A DNA stretch of 64,000 nucleotides from MGIIb-P sp963934015 (GCA_963934015.1 CAWVWT010000001.1:1-64000), one strand, 5' to 3'. Positions 9,208 to 19,045 are shown, numbered from the stretch's first letter. The notes: generated by a model from the letters alone, not told the origin. Translations and numbers: made by a program.

Positions 9208-9663
9208 TCACTCTACCATAAGGCGGAGTTGATCTCGCTTGTAGGCCCACTCTGTATCGAGTTGTCCTCGGCCCTGATAATAGCGTGAAAGTCGACGGAT
9301 TTTGCTCTCAGTCAACTCAAGTTGGCGGGAATTGTGGTGATCCTTACGATTGGATTCAAGATGGTCGATGAGTCGCAGTGCACGACGCATTAGATTCATC
9401 ATGTCTTCAGGGAATTTTGGAGTGATATCGTTCTCAGACAATATTTGTCCGATTCTCTTTCCCACGACGAGGCGGGCGTCGGGTACAGCATGCTGGTCAC
9501 GCAAAATAGTACCGATGGTGGCAGGATTGTGTCCTTCTGCTGCAAGCGATAGAATAAGTTCGGTCACTTCCTTAACATCAGTATTTGACCACTCTGGCGC
9601 TTTGTCGACAAGAGGCTTGGTCGAACCGCTCTTTCCGCGACCTGGACTGTGCATGCGAGCCAT
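9208..9663 (-). CDS. rps15: 30S ribosomal protein S15, archaeal/eukaryotic type
   Basis: The 151-residue small-subunit protein binds 16S rRNA in the central domain. It begins with MARMHSPGRGKSGSTKP, the characteristic basic N-terminal extension of archaeal S15 (eukaryotic uS15). The C-terminal half holds the three-helix S15 core with LRLIDHLESNRKDHHNSRQLELTESKIRRLSRYY, including the conserved HxxDxHS-like rRNA-binding patch in modified form. Length and ends match the family. It leads a two-gene unit with the RecJ-like gene. A purine-rich leader with a GGTTATGA element lies about 45 bases upstream. Confidence 0.95.
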   Translation of the reverse strand: MARMHSPGRGKSGSTKPLVDKAPEWSNTDVKEVTELILSLAAEGHNPATIGTILRDQHAVPDARLVVGKRIGQILSENDITPKFPEDMMNLMRRALRLIDHLESNRKDHHNSRQLELTESKIRRLSRYYQGRGQLDTEWAYKRDQLRLMVE

Positions 9664-9737
9664 GTATAGAGCACCTCAAGCGTCCCGCCGACCTGCTTCC
9701 CCTTCATAACCGCTCCGCTGCGTCTCGAATTCTGATT

Positions 9738-9753
9738 TCCCCCCTTCGGGGGG
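9738..9753 (-). terminator. GC hairpin immediately after the apt stop codon
   Basis: CCCCCC (9739-9744), TTC, GGGGGG (9748-9753) make a perfect 6-bp stem with a 3-nt loop directly after the apt stop (9754-9756). No long T tract follows, so intrinsic termination is not certain. It may instead protect the 3' end of the mRNA. Confidence 0.4.
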
Positions 9754-10296
9754 TTATGCTGGAAATTCCAGCAATGCATGGACCTCAATTGGGGCGATTG
9801 ATTCTCGGGCATTAAGGCCCTTCAATTCAATCAAAAATAACGCCCCTAATACATCTGCGCCTGCCGCATGACAAAGTTCAGAACATGCTGAAATTGTACC
9901 ACCTGTGGCCAATAAATCATCAATGATGACAACCTTCTGACCCTCTGTGATTGCATCTTTGTGCATCTCAAGAACATTCGACCCATACTCAAGAGTATAT
10001 TCAACTCGGCGTGTTTCGGCAGGAAGCTTTCCCGGCTTACGCACGGGTACAAAACCGATGCCGAGGCGCTCTGCCACTAGTGGGCCAAAGATGAAACCTC
10101 TCGCCTCGGGACCAATAATGAGGTCTGGATTCCATCCCAATTTCCCGATATCTTCCACGAATTGATCTATGACCTTTGTAAGGAATCCTGCACGACTTAA
10201 CACGGGTGTAATATCTCTGAACATGATTCCCTCTATGGGGAAATTTGGGACAGTGCGGACGACTTCTCGAAGTTCATCGAGAAACGTATCCGGCAT
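9754..10296 (-). CDS. apt: Adenine phosphoribosyltransferase
   Basis: Salvages adenine by joining it to PRPP to give AMP. The sequence shows FPIEGIMFRDITPVL near the N terminus, the GPEARGFIFGPLVA loop, VPVRKPGKLP, and the PRPP-binding signature VVIIDDLLATGGTI, all standard Apt landmarks. About 180 residues is the usual length. I chose ATG 10296 (MPDTFLDEL); ATG 10311 adds MEVSA and is also possible. It starts 10-24 bases after the stop of the surface-protein gene, so it may be co-transcribed with it. Confidence 0.93.
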   Translation of the reverse strand: MPDTFLDELREVVRTVPNFPIEGIMFRDITPVLSRAGFLTKVIDQFVEDIGKLGWNPDLIIGPEARGFIFGPLVAERLGIGFVPVRKPGKLPAETRRVEYTLEYGSNVLEMHKDAITEGQKVVIIDDLLATGGTISACSELCHAAGADVLGALFLIELKGLNARESIAPIEVHALLEFPA

Positions 10297-10320
10297 GGCA
10301 CTCACTTCCAAACTGATGAA

Positions 10321-13300
10321 TCAATTCTGGAAGTATTGGCTCGCATAGGCACGAGCTTGTTCAGCCGTGTATCCCATGCCAATCAACTGCTGCTCGTAGG
10401 CCTGCTGTTCAGGAGTGATGGCAGTTGCCCAAGCTTGCTCGGTCGCGTCATTGCCACCTCCGCTTGAGCGCATTACTACTGTGATGCCCAAAACGACCAC
10501 GAGAAGGAGTACGACTCCTGCTGCAATCATGATGTAGAGCATGACATCTGAATCATCATCACCGGCACTTTCAGCATCACCAGATTGGTCACCATCATCG
10601 CCAGTGTCAGGCGATCCGGGATTCGCTGAGTCACCCGTTGGTTCAGTGGGAGTTTCTTCAGTAGAGCAGCCGGTCTCATCGATTTCAGCGCCAGCAGGTG
10701 TATTTAGACAATAATCAACAAAGTCGTCGATTCCATCTCCATCTGAATCAATGCACCCTAGAATACCAACTTGGGTTCCGGACGGAGTATTCGGGCACTG
10801 GTCCAATATGTTTGGAACGTCATCGCCATCATCATCTTCCATCATGATCGGGCAACCAAGCGCATCAACTGAGGCTCCAGCCACAGTCCCTGGGCATGCA
10901 TCGTTCTGATCACTAACACCATCACCATCGGTATCAGCTGACCATGTTGGGCAACCAGTTCCGTTGGTACCAGACATGATTCCAGCTTCGTTAGGGCAAT
11001 CATCTCCGTTGTAGTCATCCGGACCGTTGTTGTCGCCGAACCCATCGCCATCAGTATCATTCCACTGAGTCACTTCGTAGATGAAAACATCCCCACCATT
11101 GGAATAGCCATCACCATCTGCATCTTGGCAACCGAGGCGGTCCATGGTGGAATCCCCCGGGGTATTTGGGCAAGCATCATCGTCATTGGCCACACCATCT
11201 CGATCAAGGTCATCAGCGTACATCTCATCATAATTGACGATCTCAAATGGTGCTGATGCATTGATATTGTCAACCTCATCAGATTCCACAATCATCTCAG
11301 CACCGTCTACGGTCAAGATGCAGGAGTAGTTTCCAGACGTTATGACCGCGCTATCGAGTAGGACAAGACTCCCATCGGTGATAATGGGACCATCATTACC
11401 ATCGAGTGCATCAGAGTAAGTTCCCTGAAGCAGAGAGAGTACTTCAGTTCCATTCACATCAACCAGAATCATTTCCCAACCGAAGGTTGAATCCATCGGA
11501 CCACCGAGGCTGCTAATCTCAGCACCAAAGAATACGTTTGTTCCGGTACTCTCACCATTCACGGGGCAATTGATTGCACTCGCGACCAAATTGGGTAGTG
11601 GCGCATCAGTAGCTGCAAAGGAGAGATTGTACCACCCTTCTGTCTCAAACGCGTTGACGATGACATAGTAGCCACCGTTCAAATCACTTGAATCTAAACT
11701 ACTGGTATCAACCATTGTAGACCCGTTGGTGGAATATTCTTCTGCAATCAACGAATCATCGCTTCCATCGAAAAGTTGTAGGTGAATGTTTGTGTTATCA
11801 TGCGATTCTAATTCCACAATCATCCCCTGCATTCCCGAGAGGGTGAATCCATAGGCATCTTTCATATCATCAAGATCAACACAACCCATTCCGTTGGCCG
11901 TAGGGTTCTCACCAACACTCATTGCAGTTACTCGGCTTTCACCTGCATCGTAGCCGCTTTGGCTCCAATCGGATGGAATCCCACAGTCATAAGGTGGTAC
12001 GAAAATAGTCCCATTGGTCCAGATCTCAAGTGTGTAATTTGCCAAACCAGAATATTGAGAGACGTTGATGTAATAGGTATCTGCGGACCCATCTGCATCT
12101 GTCCCAGATGTTGACACGGACTCATTACTGTCAATACCGGTACTAGAATCAACATCAGGTGAACTGGAGTTCCAAATATCAAGATCAAGGTCTGCATCCC
12201 AATTATCTGCCGTTAGGACTGCGGAAATATTCTGTCCACGTCCCATTGAGAGCATGTACATGTCAGCCTTGTCACCACCAGAAACGCACCCAGTAATCAC
12301 TCCAGTGAAATTCGCGCCCAAATCGTAGGCACTTGCTTCAACATCACCGACATCCGTACCAGTTGATGCATCATCGACGTTGGGGCAAGGCATTCCTGAA
12401 ATTGTGGTCACTGCAGAACTAGCATTGTTGTTATTGAGATCATCGGCTTCTGACACGTTACCCCATCCATCAGGCCAGACAATCCAGTGGTAATCATCAC
12501 TGTCAATGTCGGCGGGAATCGTCAACTGGCTGGTCTCTACCGAACTACTTCCAGCTGTAATGTAAGGTCCAGTGACATGACTTTCCACGATTATGTCACC
12601 CCAATCATAAGTATCGTCTGTGGATAGAATAAACACGACATCATACGGATTGGTGGAATTGGTGTCACCGGGCCCATAATTCTCAACGGTATAGGTCACG
12701 TTCACAGTGTCGCCTGCTGTTGCACTGGCGGGACCACTGATTGAATTCACAGCAAGATCTGGTTTGGGAACAGAGGTATTCACCCAAATGTCCAGTTTGT
12801 AGGTCCCATCTCCTGCATATTCCCATACCTGAATGTAAAACATTCCAGCTGTGGTTGTATTGGTTGTGAATTCAACACGCTCAGTTGCCCCATAAGTCAT
12901 GGATAAATCGACATAACCTGCGCCAGTTTGTTGGTTCCCGCCGGTACTATCTGCGAGTAACAAATCAAAATCGGTGTTTGTACCATCGCCAAAATCACGT
13001 AATACAACAACAATATCTTTGTTTGCAGAAACCTGCATTGAATACCAATCCTGGTCATCAGTGGTGTCAACGCAACCATCCATATTGGTCACAGTGGGGT
13101 CTGAACCTTGTGATTTGGCAGTAGCCGTGGTGTTTCCAGCATCGCCCGCAGTTCCACCATCACTCTGTACGGCTGAACAAGGTGCTCTGCCACCAGTATC
13201 CATTGTGCGATCGGCTTGCTTGAGTGAATTTTCATGAGGATTTTCATCGTCTACAACTTCTATCCCCATGTGTGGAGCAAGCATCGGCGTAAGAGCCGAG

Positions 13301-13359
13301 ATGATCATCAACAACACGAGGGCGGTGCTAAGGTAGTTCGTTCGGTGGGCAGTGGCCAT
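10321..13359 (-). CDS. Surface protein with PPC-like, CARDB and thrombospondin type 3 repeats, C-terminal anchor
   Basis: About 1012 residues. The start at 13359 is chosen because it opens a signal peptide (LSTALVLLMIISALTPMLA) and sits 28 bases from a TATA-like box; the frame extends upstream to 13470 without a better start. Order: PPC-like domain (DWYSMQVSANKDIVVVLRDF), CARDB domain (PDLAVNSISGPASATAGDTVNV), two further PPC-like domains, an Ig-like region, then four or five Ca-binding TSP3 repeats of the DxDGDGxxD...CPNTPxG type. One transmembrane helix (~938-960) precedes a ~40-residue cytoplasmic tail ending GMGYTAEQARAYASQYFQN, which recalls a UBA-like helix pair. The product is probably an S-layer-associated or adhesive protein; ligand unknown. 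apt follows closely. Confidence 0.8.
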   Translation of the reverse strand: MATAHRTNYLSTALVLLMIISALTPMLAPHMGIEVVDDENPHENSLKQADRTMDTGGRAPCSAVQSDGGTAGDAGNTTATAKSQGSDPTVTNMDGCVDTTDDQDWYSMQVSANKDIVVVLRDFGDGTNTDFDLLLADSTGGNQQTGAGYVDLSMTYGATERVEFTTNTTTAGMFYIQVWEYAGDGTYKLDIWVNTSVPKPDLAVNSISGPASATAGDTVNVTYTVENYGPGDTNSTNPYDVVFILSTDDTYDWGDIIVESHVTGPYITAGSSSVETSQLTIPADIDSDDYHWIVWPDGWGNVSEADDLNNNNASSAVTTISGMPCPNVDDASTGTDVGDVEASAYDLGANFTGVITGCVSGGDKADMYMLSMGRGQNISAVLTADNWDADLDLDIWNSSSPDVDSSTGIDSNESVSTSGTDADGSADTYYINVSQYSGLANYTLEIWTNGTIFVPPYDCGIPSDWSQSGYDAGESRVTAMSVGENPTANGMGCVDLDDMKDAYGFTLSGMQGMIVELESHDNTNIHLQLFDGSDDSLIAEEYSTNGSTMVDTSSLDSSDLNGGYYVIVNAFETEGWYNLSFAATDAPLPNLVASAINCPVNGESTGTNVFFGAEISSLGGPMDSTFGWEMILVDVNGTEVLSLLQGTYSDALDGNDGPIITDGSLVLLDSAVITSGNYSCILTVDGAEMIVESDEVDNINASAPFEIVNYDEMYADDLDRDGVANDDDACPNTPGDSTMDRLGCQDADGDGYSNGGDVFIYEVTQWNDTDGDGFGDNNGPDDYNGDDCPNEAGIMSGTNGTGCPTWSADTDGDGVSDQNDACPGTVAGASVDALGCPIMMEDDDGDDVPNILDQCPNTPSGTQVGILGCIDSDGDGIDDFVDYCLNTPAGAEIDETGCSTEETPTEPTGDSANPGSPDTGDDGDQSGDAESAGDDDSDVMLYIMIAAGVVLLLVVVLGITVVMRSSGGGNDATEQAWATAITPEQQAYEQQLIGMGYTAEQARAYASQYFQN

Positions 13360-13366
13360 GCTTCCT

Positions 13367-13389
13367 ACCGCCCTATGGGCGGTATTTAA
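13367..13389 (-). promoter_or_regulatory. Promoter with TATA box and 7-bp inverted repeat
   Basis: On the minus strand TTAAATA (13383-13389) is a TATA-like box centred ~27 bases before the ATG at 13359, fitting a leaderless transcript. Between box and start lies ACCGCCC-ATA-GGGCGGT (13367-13383), a perfect 7-bp inverted repeat with a 3-nt loop that ends 7 bases before the start codon. In this position it would cover the transcription start region and is a good operator candidate. Confidence 0.5.
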
Positions 13390-13415
13390 CACCCCCCAAG
13401 TTTGCATCGTGGCGC

Positions 13416-15176
13416 CTATAACCGGTGCTGGGACTTTGCAAGCCGTCCAACACCATCTTTCCATTCCCAACCCGCCGCCTTGCAGCGAGCCGAACCTAGT
13501 AATTCGCCATTGCGAATAATGAGAATTTCCTCTCCGATTCTGAGATTGCTAGGGGCGGAGAGAACCATAGCGGAGAATATGTCCCCTTTCCAAGGTGAAT
13601 CGCCACCGATTTCAACCTCGCGCAGTGTCCCTGTTTCACGCAATGTCGGTAGGATTGATTTGGTGAATGAAAAACGGCCAGAATCGGGATGCCATTGTGC
13701 CATCTGTTGCTTGTCTTTCATGAGCATCCAGCGAGGGGGTTTTCCACCCACACGCAAACCACCCATCCAAGCGTCTGTTCCGAATTGCCACCGACTCAAC
13801 GATGCGAATGAATGTCGAAGAAATGCCTTTTCCCGCATGTGTTCGTCTCCAACTGCTTCAACGGCTTGTCGTAAGACATCACATGCAGCTTTGGAAGACG
13901 CGCCCACTCCTTCAGGGCGGGTGTCGATTGTATCCATATCAAAATCAATTCCAGAATGGTTAATCACGGTCTTGTATCCGACCCGCTGAACCAAGGTTTG
14001 CACCATTCTACGAATAGTAGCCAATTCATCATCATCCCAATCACCCGTTACAGGGAGGTCATAATGTGCGGCAGGCCACTGCTCTTCCAATTCACGCGGA
14101 ACCAAGCCAAGAGGACTAGTTACCATCACCTGGTGAACTTTGCGATTACGAATTGCAGAGCGAAAAAATCGGTGACTTTGGCTGGATGAATATGGTTTCC
14201 GTGCTGAACACGGTAACAAAACAAGAGTTTCCTGCTGGATTTCTGGCGGCATGTATTCATTCTCCATTCGCTGAATCCAATCTTGAACAATTGGATCTTC
14301 TCGACTCACAGAACTGTGGCAGCGGAAACGCTGGGTTTTCGCAACATGCATACTCAGTGGTGCAGAATCGCGGAGCAACACATCGTGCCGCCTAAGGTGC
14401 TCAACCAAGCGTGGACTGTTGAGTGATTGTTTCTCCACAAGTTCACGCAGCGTTCCAGATTGGATGGCAGCTCGAGTAGCAGACAACGATGCTTTCCATT
14501 CTGAAATTTGGGATGAAATATCAGCAGATTCACCACTGGTTGAATCAATCTTTCGGGGGCCATCTCGAGTCAATAGAATCCCATGCGCTGTGGCTTGTTG
14601 GGAGCGGCGCAAATCAAACAAATCCAAACCAAACCATGAGAGGATGGCGCAATTATCAGGCCCACCTAGACCTGGAGCCCACAAGAGAGCTGCTGGGAAT
14701 CGCTCGCGTATGAGGCGAATGGTTTGCACTAATCGCCCTGGATGTCCAGCCAATTGTAAGGCATCTTGTAGGACAATAATTTCTGGTTCCAAGTTTGCAT
14801 CGAGGAGAGTTGCATCGTGAACCAAACGTTGCCAAGAAACGGGCAATAGGGGGCCTGTACTCTGACCTTGTCCTGAATCCGCATCCTGCAAACTTGGAGG
14901 GAGTGTGTGACCCTCGTTCGCCGTATATTCGGGTACGTCATTTTCCCCGAAGGGGAAGGCCCATTCTCCACGTGCTGTCATCGACAATGATGCAGGTAAA
15001 ATTTCGGAATTATGCTCAACAAAAAATGGAGCCATTTCAACACCCATTTTGGGGTCTTGTGAGGTCAAACACAAACCGGGAGTAAAGGCTGCAGGTGCAG
15101 CACGATCACCAAGCCCGAAAATACGTGCATGACGCCATCGCGCCAACACGGTCCGAGCCAGTGGTTTGTGTTCCAT
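13416..15176 (-). CDS. arcS: Archaeosine synthase (TgtA2/ArcS)
   Basis: Takes part in making archaeosine at tRNA position 15 from the preQ0 base inserted by TgtA. The diagnostic ArcS motif PC-x3-KPY-x2-S-x2-H is complete at ~323-336 (PCSARKPYSSSQSH). The N-terminal part resembles a TGT-like barrel (IIVLQDALQLAGHPGRLVQTI; WFGLDLFDLRRSQ). The C-terminal ~80 residues look like a PUA RNA-binding domain (GEEILIIRNGELLGSARC). I chose ATG 15176 (MEHKPLARTVLARW), giving ~586 residues, typical of euryarchaeal ArcS; the frame runs on to 15458 with low-complexity sequence opposite the divergent gene. It is transcribed away from the gene at 15241. Confidence 0.9.
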   Translation of the reverse strand: MEHKPLARTVLARWRHARIFGLGDRAAPAAFTPGLCLTSQDPKMGVEMAPFFVEHNSEILPASLSMTARGEWAFPFGENDVPEYTANEGHTLPPSLQDADSGQGQSTGPLLPVSWQRLVHDATLLDANLEPEIIVLQDALQLAGHPGRLVQTIRLIRERFPAALLWAPGLGGPDNCAILSWFGLDLFDLRRSQQATAHGILLTRDGPRKIDSTSGESADISSQISEWKASLSATRAAIQSGTLRELVEKQSLNSPRLVEHLRRHDVLLRDSAPLSMHVAKTQRFRCHSSVSREDPIVQDWIQRMENEYMPPEIQQETLVLLPCSARKPYSSSQSHRFFRSAIRNRKVHQVMVTSPLGLVPRELEEQWPAAHYDLPVTGDWDDDELATIRRMVQTLVQRVGYKTVINHSGIDFDMDTIDTRPEGVGASSKAACDVLRQAVEAVGDEHMREKAFLRHSFASLSRWQFGTDAWMGGLRVGGKPPRWMLMKDKQQMAQWHPDSGRFSFTKSILPTLRETGTLREVEIGGDSPWKGDIFSAMVLSAPSNLRIGEEILIIRNGELLGSARCKAAGWEWKDGVGRLAKSQHRL

Positions 15177-15221
15177 GAATGGGGCTGACAATGCACTAGA
15201 CTTGAATGATTCTAAAGGTGA

Positions 15222-15236
15222 CGGGCCAGAGGCCCG
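15222..15236 (+). promoter_or_regulatory. 6-bp inverted repeat 4 bases before the start at 15241
   Basis: CGGGCC (15222-15227), AGA, GGCCCG (15231-15236). It lies in the 64-base divergent spacer between arcS and the plus-strand gene, downstream of a weak TATA-like TTCTAAA (~15209-15215). It cannot be a terminator, because no gene ends there. Confidence 0.45.
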
Positions 15237-15240
15237 GCAC

Positions 15241-17004
15241 ATGCGCACACGAGCAGTGGCCATCGCACTGTTGCTCATTCTGCTCTCTGCATCATCGATT
15301 CTAGGTGAACAACTCAACAGTGTCGGTACGATTGATGATCCCTCGTCGGATTGGGAGGGAGAAGATACGCCGACCCTCATCTTCGAAGGCGTTTTGAGTG
15401 ACCCCCAGGACATCGATAATATCACACTTGGCGATGCGGTAGGGGTTGTCCATTTCATCCACCTGGTACATGCTGATGAGCCACTAAAAATCGAAGTGCG
15501 AGAAGATGGGCTACTTCATGGCCAAGATGAGGCCAACAATACGGTATTTCTCAGTAGTGGAAGGGGGAATCCGATGTGGATTGAAATCTCAAATACTAAT
15601 TTCACATCACCGAATTCTTACACCATTCACATACATTCAAACGCGGCGGATGAAGATGTGGAATTGCGTGACCAGACCGCTGCTGGGTATATTCATGAAT
15701 TTGATTCTCAAGGGGACCGGTCTTACTTCTCAACGGGAGGGAATGCTGATATCGAGATTCAATGGTTTGGCGGGGTGATGACTGAATTTGTTGGACACAT
15801 GACACACCTTCCGAGTGGGCACGTGACCGCATTAGAGTTTGGTAATTTTTATGGGAATATGACCCTACACACACCTGCAGTAGATTCACGACTTGAGAGA
15901 TACGAGTTCTCAATCTCGGCGAGGACTAATGCGGCAGCAGCACCATGGACTTTGAATAAAACAATCCTATCTAGTGGGGATGCGTTGTGCCACCATGATT
16001 GCCCGAATACTGTTAATGGATCAATTATCCAAAACGATGCGGTTTCCATTGAAAACGAACGATGGACAACAAATGGAAATTTGAGTGATCAGGATACTGT
16101 TGATGTTTACCCGATTTTCATCCCAGGCGAATACTGGGAAACGCATAGACTCATCGCGACAATTGAGGGAGGGGATGAGATTCTACAAATTCAAGCCTGG
16201 AACAGTACAAGTGAATTCATCGCTCCACTGGATGTTGCAGACGGGGTGGGGACTGTCGGTCTCAACATGACACCTGGGTTCCATGTGGTAAAGGTGAGTC
16301 GATCTGATTCAGCAACTGGAATCATTCCCTACCATCTTGTTTTGCAAACAATCAATGTGACCAGTGAAGATGCTGACCCGCTAGAAGGCGGTAAAATAGT
16401 AGATCGCTGGAAAGAATTCATTCCCTTTTATGTCGGTATCGGATTGCTGATGCTAGCACCCATGGGGTATGTTTTGTGGAGCTTGCGAGGAACCAAACTC
16501 TCCGATGAAGTTCAAGCACATGAACGGGGACGCCTAAAGCGCCTTCGAGAGCGATTGGCGAAACTCATATCCACCAACGCCAGTGAGCATGAAATTGACA
16601 GCGCATTGCTGATGCTAGAAGAAGTTCAGTGGAGAGCAACTGAAGCTGAGATGGGTGAAGCCGCCTTAACCCACCACACCGATTCTGTGACACTGAAAGC
16701 GTGGCGTATAGGACCGGGGAGTTTGTTAGTGGGCATTCACATTGAAGTAGCACCATGGGAATTGGCAGCACTTCGCTTTGAAGCGGCTGCTGGCCCCTCA
16801 TGGAAAATTACCAAGGTATCACCTAAATCACTCTACGATGGGGATGAAATTTTCCTAGACACACTTGAGGTTGGAAGTACTAGATTCCTGCGCTTACAAT
16901 TGGAAGGGACTGCGAAAGGTCTCGACCTACACCTTTCAGGGCTGGTCCAAGGAAAACCACTCGCAGCCATTCCGGCCCGTGCACTTCTAATGGACGAGGA
17001 CTGA
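15241..17004 (+). CDS. Type I membrane protein, large exported domain and cytoplasmic helical domain
   Basis: The 587-residue product starts with a signal peptide (MRTRAVAIALLLILLSASSILG); ATG 15241 fits it and a hairpin ending 4 bases upstream, whereas the upstream ATG 15166 overlaps arcS. Residues ~25-390 are exported and carry PPC-like beta strands (DIDNITLGDAVGVVHFIHLVH; DTVDVYPIFIPGEYWETH). One transmembrane helix lies at ~400-420 (FYVGIGLLMLAPMGYVLWSL). The ~165-residue cytoplasmic part begins with a charged coiled helix (HERGRLKRLRERLAKLI) and ends in a beta-rich region. No catalytic motif seen, family not recognised. Its stop TGA directly abuts the stop of dnaJ on the other strand. 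Confidence 0.7.
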   Translation: MRTRAVAIALLLILLSASSILGEQLNSVGTIDDPSSDWEGEDTPTLIFEGVLSDPQDIDNITLGDAVGVVHFIHLVHADEPLKIEVREDGLLHGQDEANNTVFLSSGRGNPMWIEISNTNFTSPNSYTIHIHSNAADEDVELRDQTAAGYIHEFDSQGDRSYFSTGGNADIEIQWFGGVMTEFVGHMTHLPSGHVTALEFGNFYGNMTLHTPAVDSRLERYEFSISARTNAAAAPWTLNKTILSSGDALCHHDCPNTVNGSIIQNDAVSIENERWTTNGNLSDQDTVDVYPIFIPGEYWETHRLIATIEGGDEILQIQAWNSTSEFIAPLDVADGVGTVGLNMTPGFHVVKVSRSDSATGIIPYHLVLQTINVTSEDADPLEGGKIVDRWKEFIPFYVGIGLLMLAPMGYVLWSLRGTKLSDEVQAHERGRLKRLRERLAKLISTNASEHEIDSALLMLEEVQWRATEAEMGEAALTHHTDSVTLKAWRIGPGSLLVGIHIEVAPWELAALRFEAAAGPSWKITKVSPKSLYDGDEIFLDTLEVGSTRFLRLQLEGTAKGLDLHLSGLVQGKPLAAIPARALLMDED

Positions 17005-18138
17005 TCAATTTCGGCGGTCTTGGGCTTCGTACCTGACCGCATCTTCAATTTCTTCCGATGGTAGTCCGAATGAAGGGCGCATACCCTCTAGCGTTGAGCG
17101 CATCGATTTATCGAATTTCTCAGGTACATGCAGTTTGAGCAACACGGTCACATCACCTCTATCGCGGCCACGCCGATAGGGCATACCACGTCCACGAATC
17201 AACAGGGTTTCACTGGGTTTGGCACCAGCAGGGACCTCAATTACCAGCGGTTTTCCGTCGATATGCGGTAACTCCACTTGTGTACCCAACATCATCTCAG
17301 GATAGCCGAGAGGAAGTGCCATGATGAGGTCGGGTCCATCACGCTCAAACCAAGCATGTGAGCCAATATCAAGTTGAATGTAGAGGTCGCCAGCCTGTCC
17401 GTTGACAATGTGTTCGCCTTTGCCTCGATGTCGAAGGCGGAGACCATCTTCAGCACCGCGGGGTATATTGATTCGGAGTTTTTGCTCACGGTTGGATGAT
17501 CCCGAACCGCGACAATCCGAACAATGATTGCGAATTGTTTTACCAAGGCCATGACAATCGGGGCAGTCAGACACCATTTGTTGTACAAAAGGACCGACTC
17601 TCGCCTGTTTTACAATTCGACCTTGGCCATCGCAGGTCGAACATGTTTGGATATCTTCGGGTGATTCTGCACCAGTCCCACCACAAGATTCGCAGGCGAT
17701 TGCAAGGTTCGCAGAAATCTCGATTTCAGCCTCTTCGTAAACTTGCTCAAGTGAAATCGTGTGACGTAACAGTACATCACTACCTCTACGGCCACGAGAG
17801 GTTCGCCCCCCACCAAAAATGCCGGAGAAAATCGACTCGAAACCGCCGCTGAACAAATCATCGAGATTGATGTTGACACCTTGAAAACCCCCTGGACCAA
17901 ATGGTGAACCACTTGGGGATTCATGGCCAAACATGTCGTATTGTCGACGTTGGTCAGGATTGGACAAAACGGCATAGGCCTCTTGAACTTCCTTGAACAT
18001 GTGTTCAGATTCTGGATCATCCGGATTCTTATCGGGATGGAACTTTCTGGCAAGACTGCGGAAGGCCTTCTTCAGTTCAGAATCACTGGCATCCTTACCA
18101 ACACCAAGAACCTCGTAGTAGTCACGCTTCTCCACCAT
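17005..18138 (-). CDS. dnaJ: Chaperone protein DnaJ
   Basis: Hsp40 co-chaperone that delivers clients to DnaK and stimulates its ATPase. All type I domains are present in 377 residues: J domain 1-70 with the HPD tripeptide (FHPDKNPDDP), Gly/Phe-rich linker (~75-125), four CxxCxGxG zinc motifs (CESCGGTG, CSTCDGQG, CPDCHGLG, CSDCRGSG), and two beta-barrel client-binding domains. dnaK and grpE are not in this window, so the usual operon is split here. No heat-shock-like element was recognised. It follows the zinc-ribbon membrane protein gene by 60 bases in the same direction. Confidence 0.96.
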   Translation of the reverse strand: MVEKRDYYEVLGVGKDASDSELKKAFRSLARKFHPDKNPDDPESEHMFKEVQEAYAVLSNPDQRRQYDMFGHESPSGSPFGPGGFQGVNINLDDLFSGGFESIFSGIFGGGRTSRGRRGSDVLLRHTISLEQVYEEAEIEISANLAIACESCGGTGAESPEDIQTCSTCDGQGRIVKQARVGPFVQQMVSDCPDCHGLGKTIRNHCSDCRGSGSSNREQKLRINIPRGAEDGLRLRHRGKGEHIVNGQAGDLYIQLDIGSHAWFERDGPDLIMALPLGYPEMMLGTQVELPHIDGKPLVIEVPAGAKPSETLLIRGRGMPYRRGRDRGDVTVLLKLHVPEKFDKSMRSTLEGMRPSFGLPSEEIEDAVRYEAQDRRN

Positions 18139-18198
18139 CTACGAACACCCCGGTAGTCCCGCGTCCTGACACCTGTTCTTCAACCCGACGTTTCACCA

Positions 18199-18996
18199 CT
18201 AGAGTTTATTTCCACAATTTTCGCAGTATGCTTCAGACTCAGGATTGCTGCGCCCACAACTTCCGCATGTATTGCCCACATGTGTTGATGTTGCAGTTGA
18301 TGTTCCAACCGTACCAACCCCCCGCATTTCTTGCGCATACCAATCATCAGCCGCCCCTTCTGTGTTTTGCACCGGTGTGGATGTAACCGTTTCCAAGGAT
18401 TGAGCCGATGTTTCCTTGATTTTATCAAGAACACCACCAATTAGACCCTTCTCAGAAACCTCGCGTGCATGTGTCACACCTTGGACGGATTCAACTGGGC
18501 CAGTTTCTCCTGTAACACGCGCAGTCGATCGGCGAACATGCTCAGATTCGGAAAATAATGCAACATTTTCATGATCTGTATCTTTGCTTTCAATTTCTGA
18601 GGTTAACCGATCACCGGTCAGCTCTGCGATGGAACCATCCAATCTCTGCAATGCCTTCTGAGACATTTGTCCCACCTCAATACCACGGGCATCGGCCTCT
18701 AACTCCGCCATCGCTAAATCAGCTTTCGACCAAACACCGCGATCTTCGGCGGCATAGTCCTTTTGTAATCGCTTGATGTGCTTACTTCGATGCCATTCGT
18801 GATCACGGATTGTCCGTGAATTTCTGAATAGGAAAAAACCGATTAATACGGCGACTGCGAGATAGATGACCAAACCTCTCCAATCGGTAATTAAACGCTC
18901 CGAAATAGCAGGAATTAATTGGTATATAGCCATGAATACGAAGATTGGAGCGACGAAAAGAACCCAGGCGTTGAGTTGGTTCTTTTCACCCGCCAT
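18199..18996 (-). CDS. Two-helix membrane protein with C-terminal zinc ribbon
   Basis: A 265-residue protein with no recognised family name. Two hydrophobic helices lie near the N terminus (AWVLFVAPIFVFMAIYQLI and LVIYLAVAVLIGFFLF), forming a hairpin that would leave the remaining ~200 residues in the cytoplasm. The middle is charged and partly helical (SKHIKRLQKDYAAEDRGVW). The C terminus is a zinc ribbon, CGSCGRSNPESEAYCENCG, of the double-CxxC type common in archaeal membrane-associated proteins. It lies between the glycosyltransferase gene and dnaJ, all on the minus strand with short gaps, so co-transcription is plausible but functional linkage is not shown. Confidence 0.65.
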   Translation of the reverse strand: MAGEKNQLNAWVLFVAPIFVFMAIYQLIPAISERLITDWRGLVIYLAVAVLIGFFLFRNSRTIRDHEWHRSKHIKRLQKDYAAEDRGVWSKADLAMAELEADARGIEVGQMSQKALQRLDGSIAELTGDRLTSEIESKDTDHENVALFSESEHVRRSTARVTGETGPVESVQGVTHAREVSEKGLIGGVLDKIKETSAQSLETVTSTPVQNTEGAADDWYAQEMRGVGTVGTSTATSTHVGNTCGSCGRSNPESEAYCENCGNKL

Positions 18997-19045
18997 GACC
19001 CAACCATTTCTGGCTCGGATTTGAAGGAATCTGTTGGGTAACCCG

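Noticed and set aside
9738..9753. Classical rho-independent terminator
   Set aside because: The hairpin is clear, but there is no T tract after it on the minus strand, so only a cautious terminator-like call is made.
13416..15458. ArcS starting at 15458 (680 residues)
   Set aside because: The first 94 residues would be low-complexity sequence opposite the divergent signal-peptide gene; ATG 15176 gives the family length.
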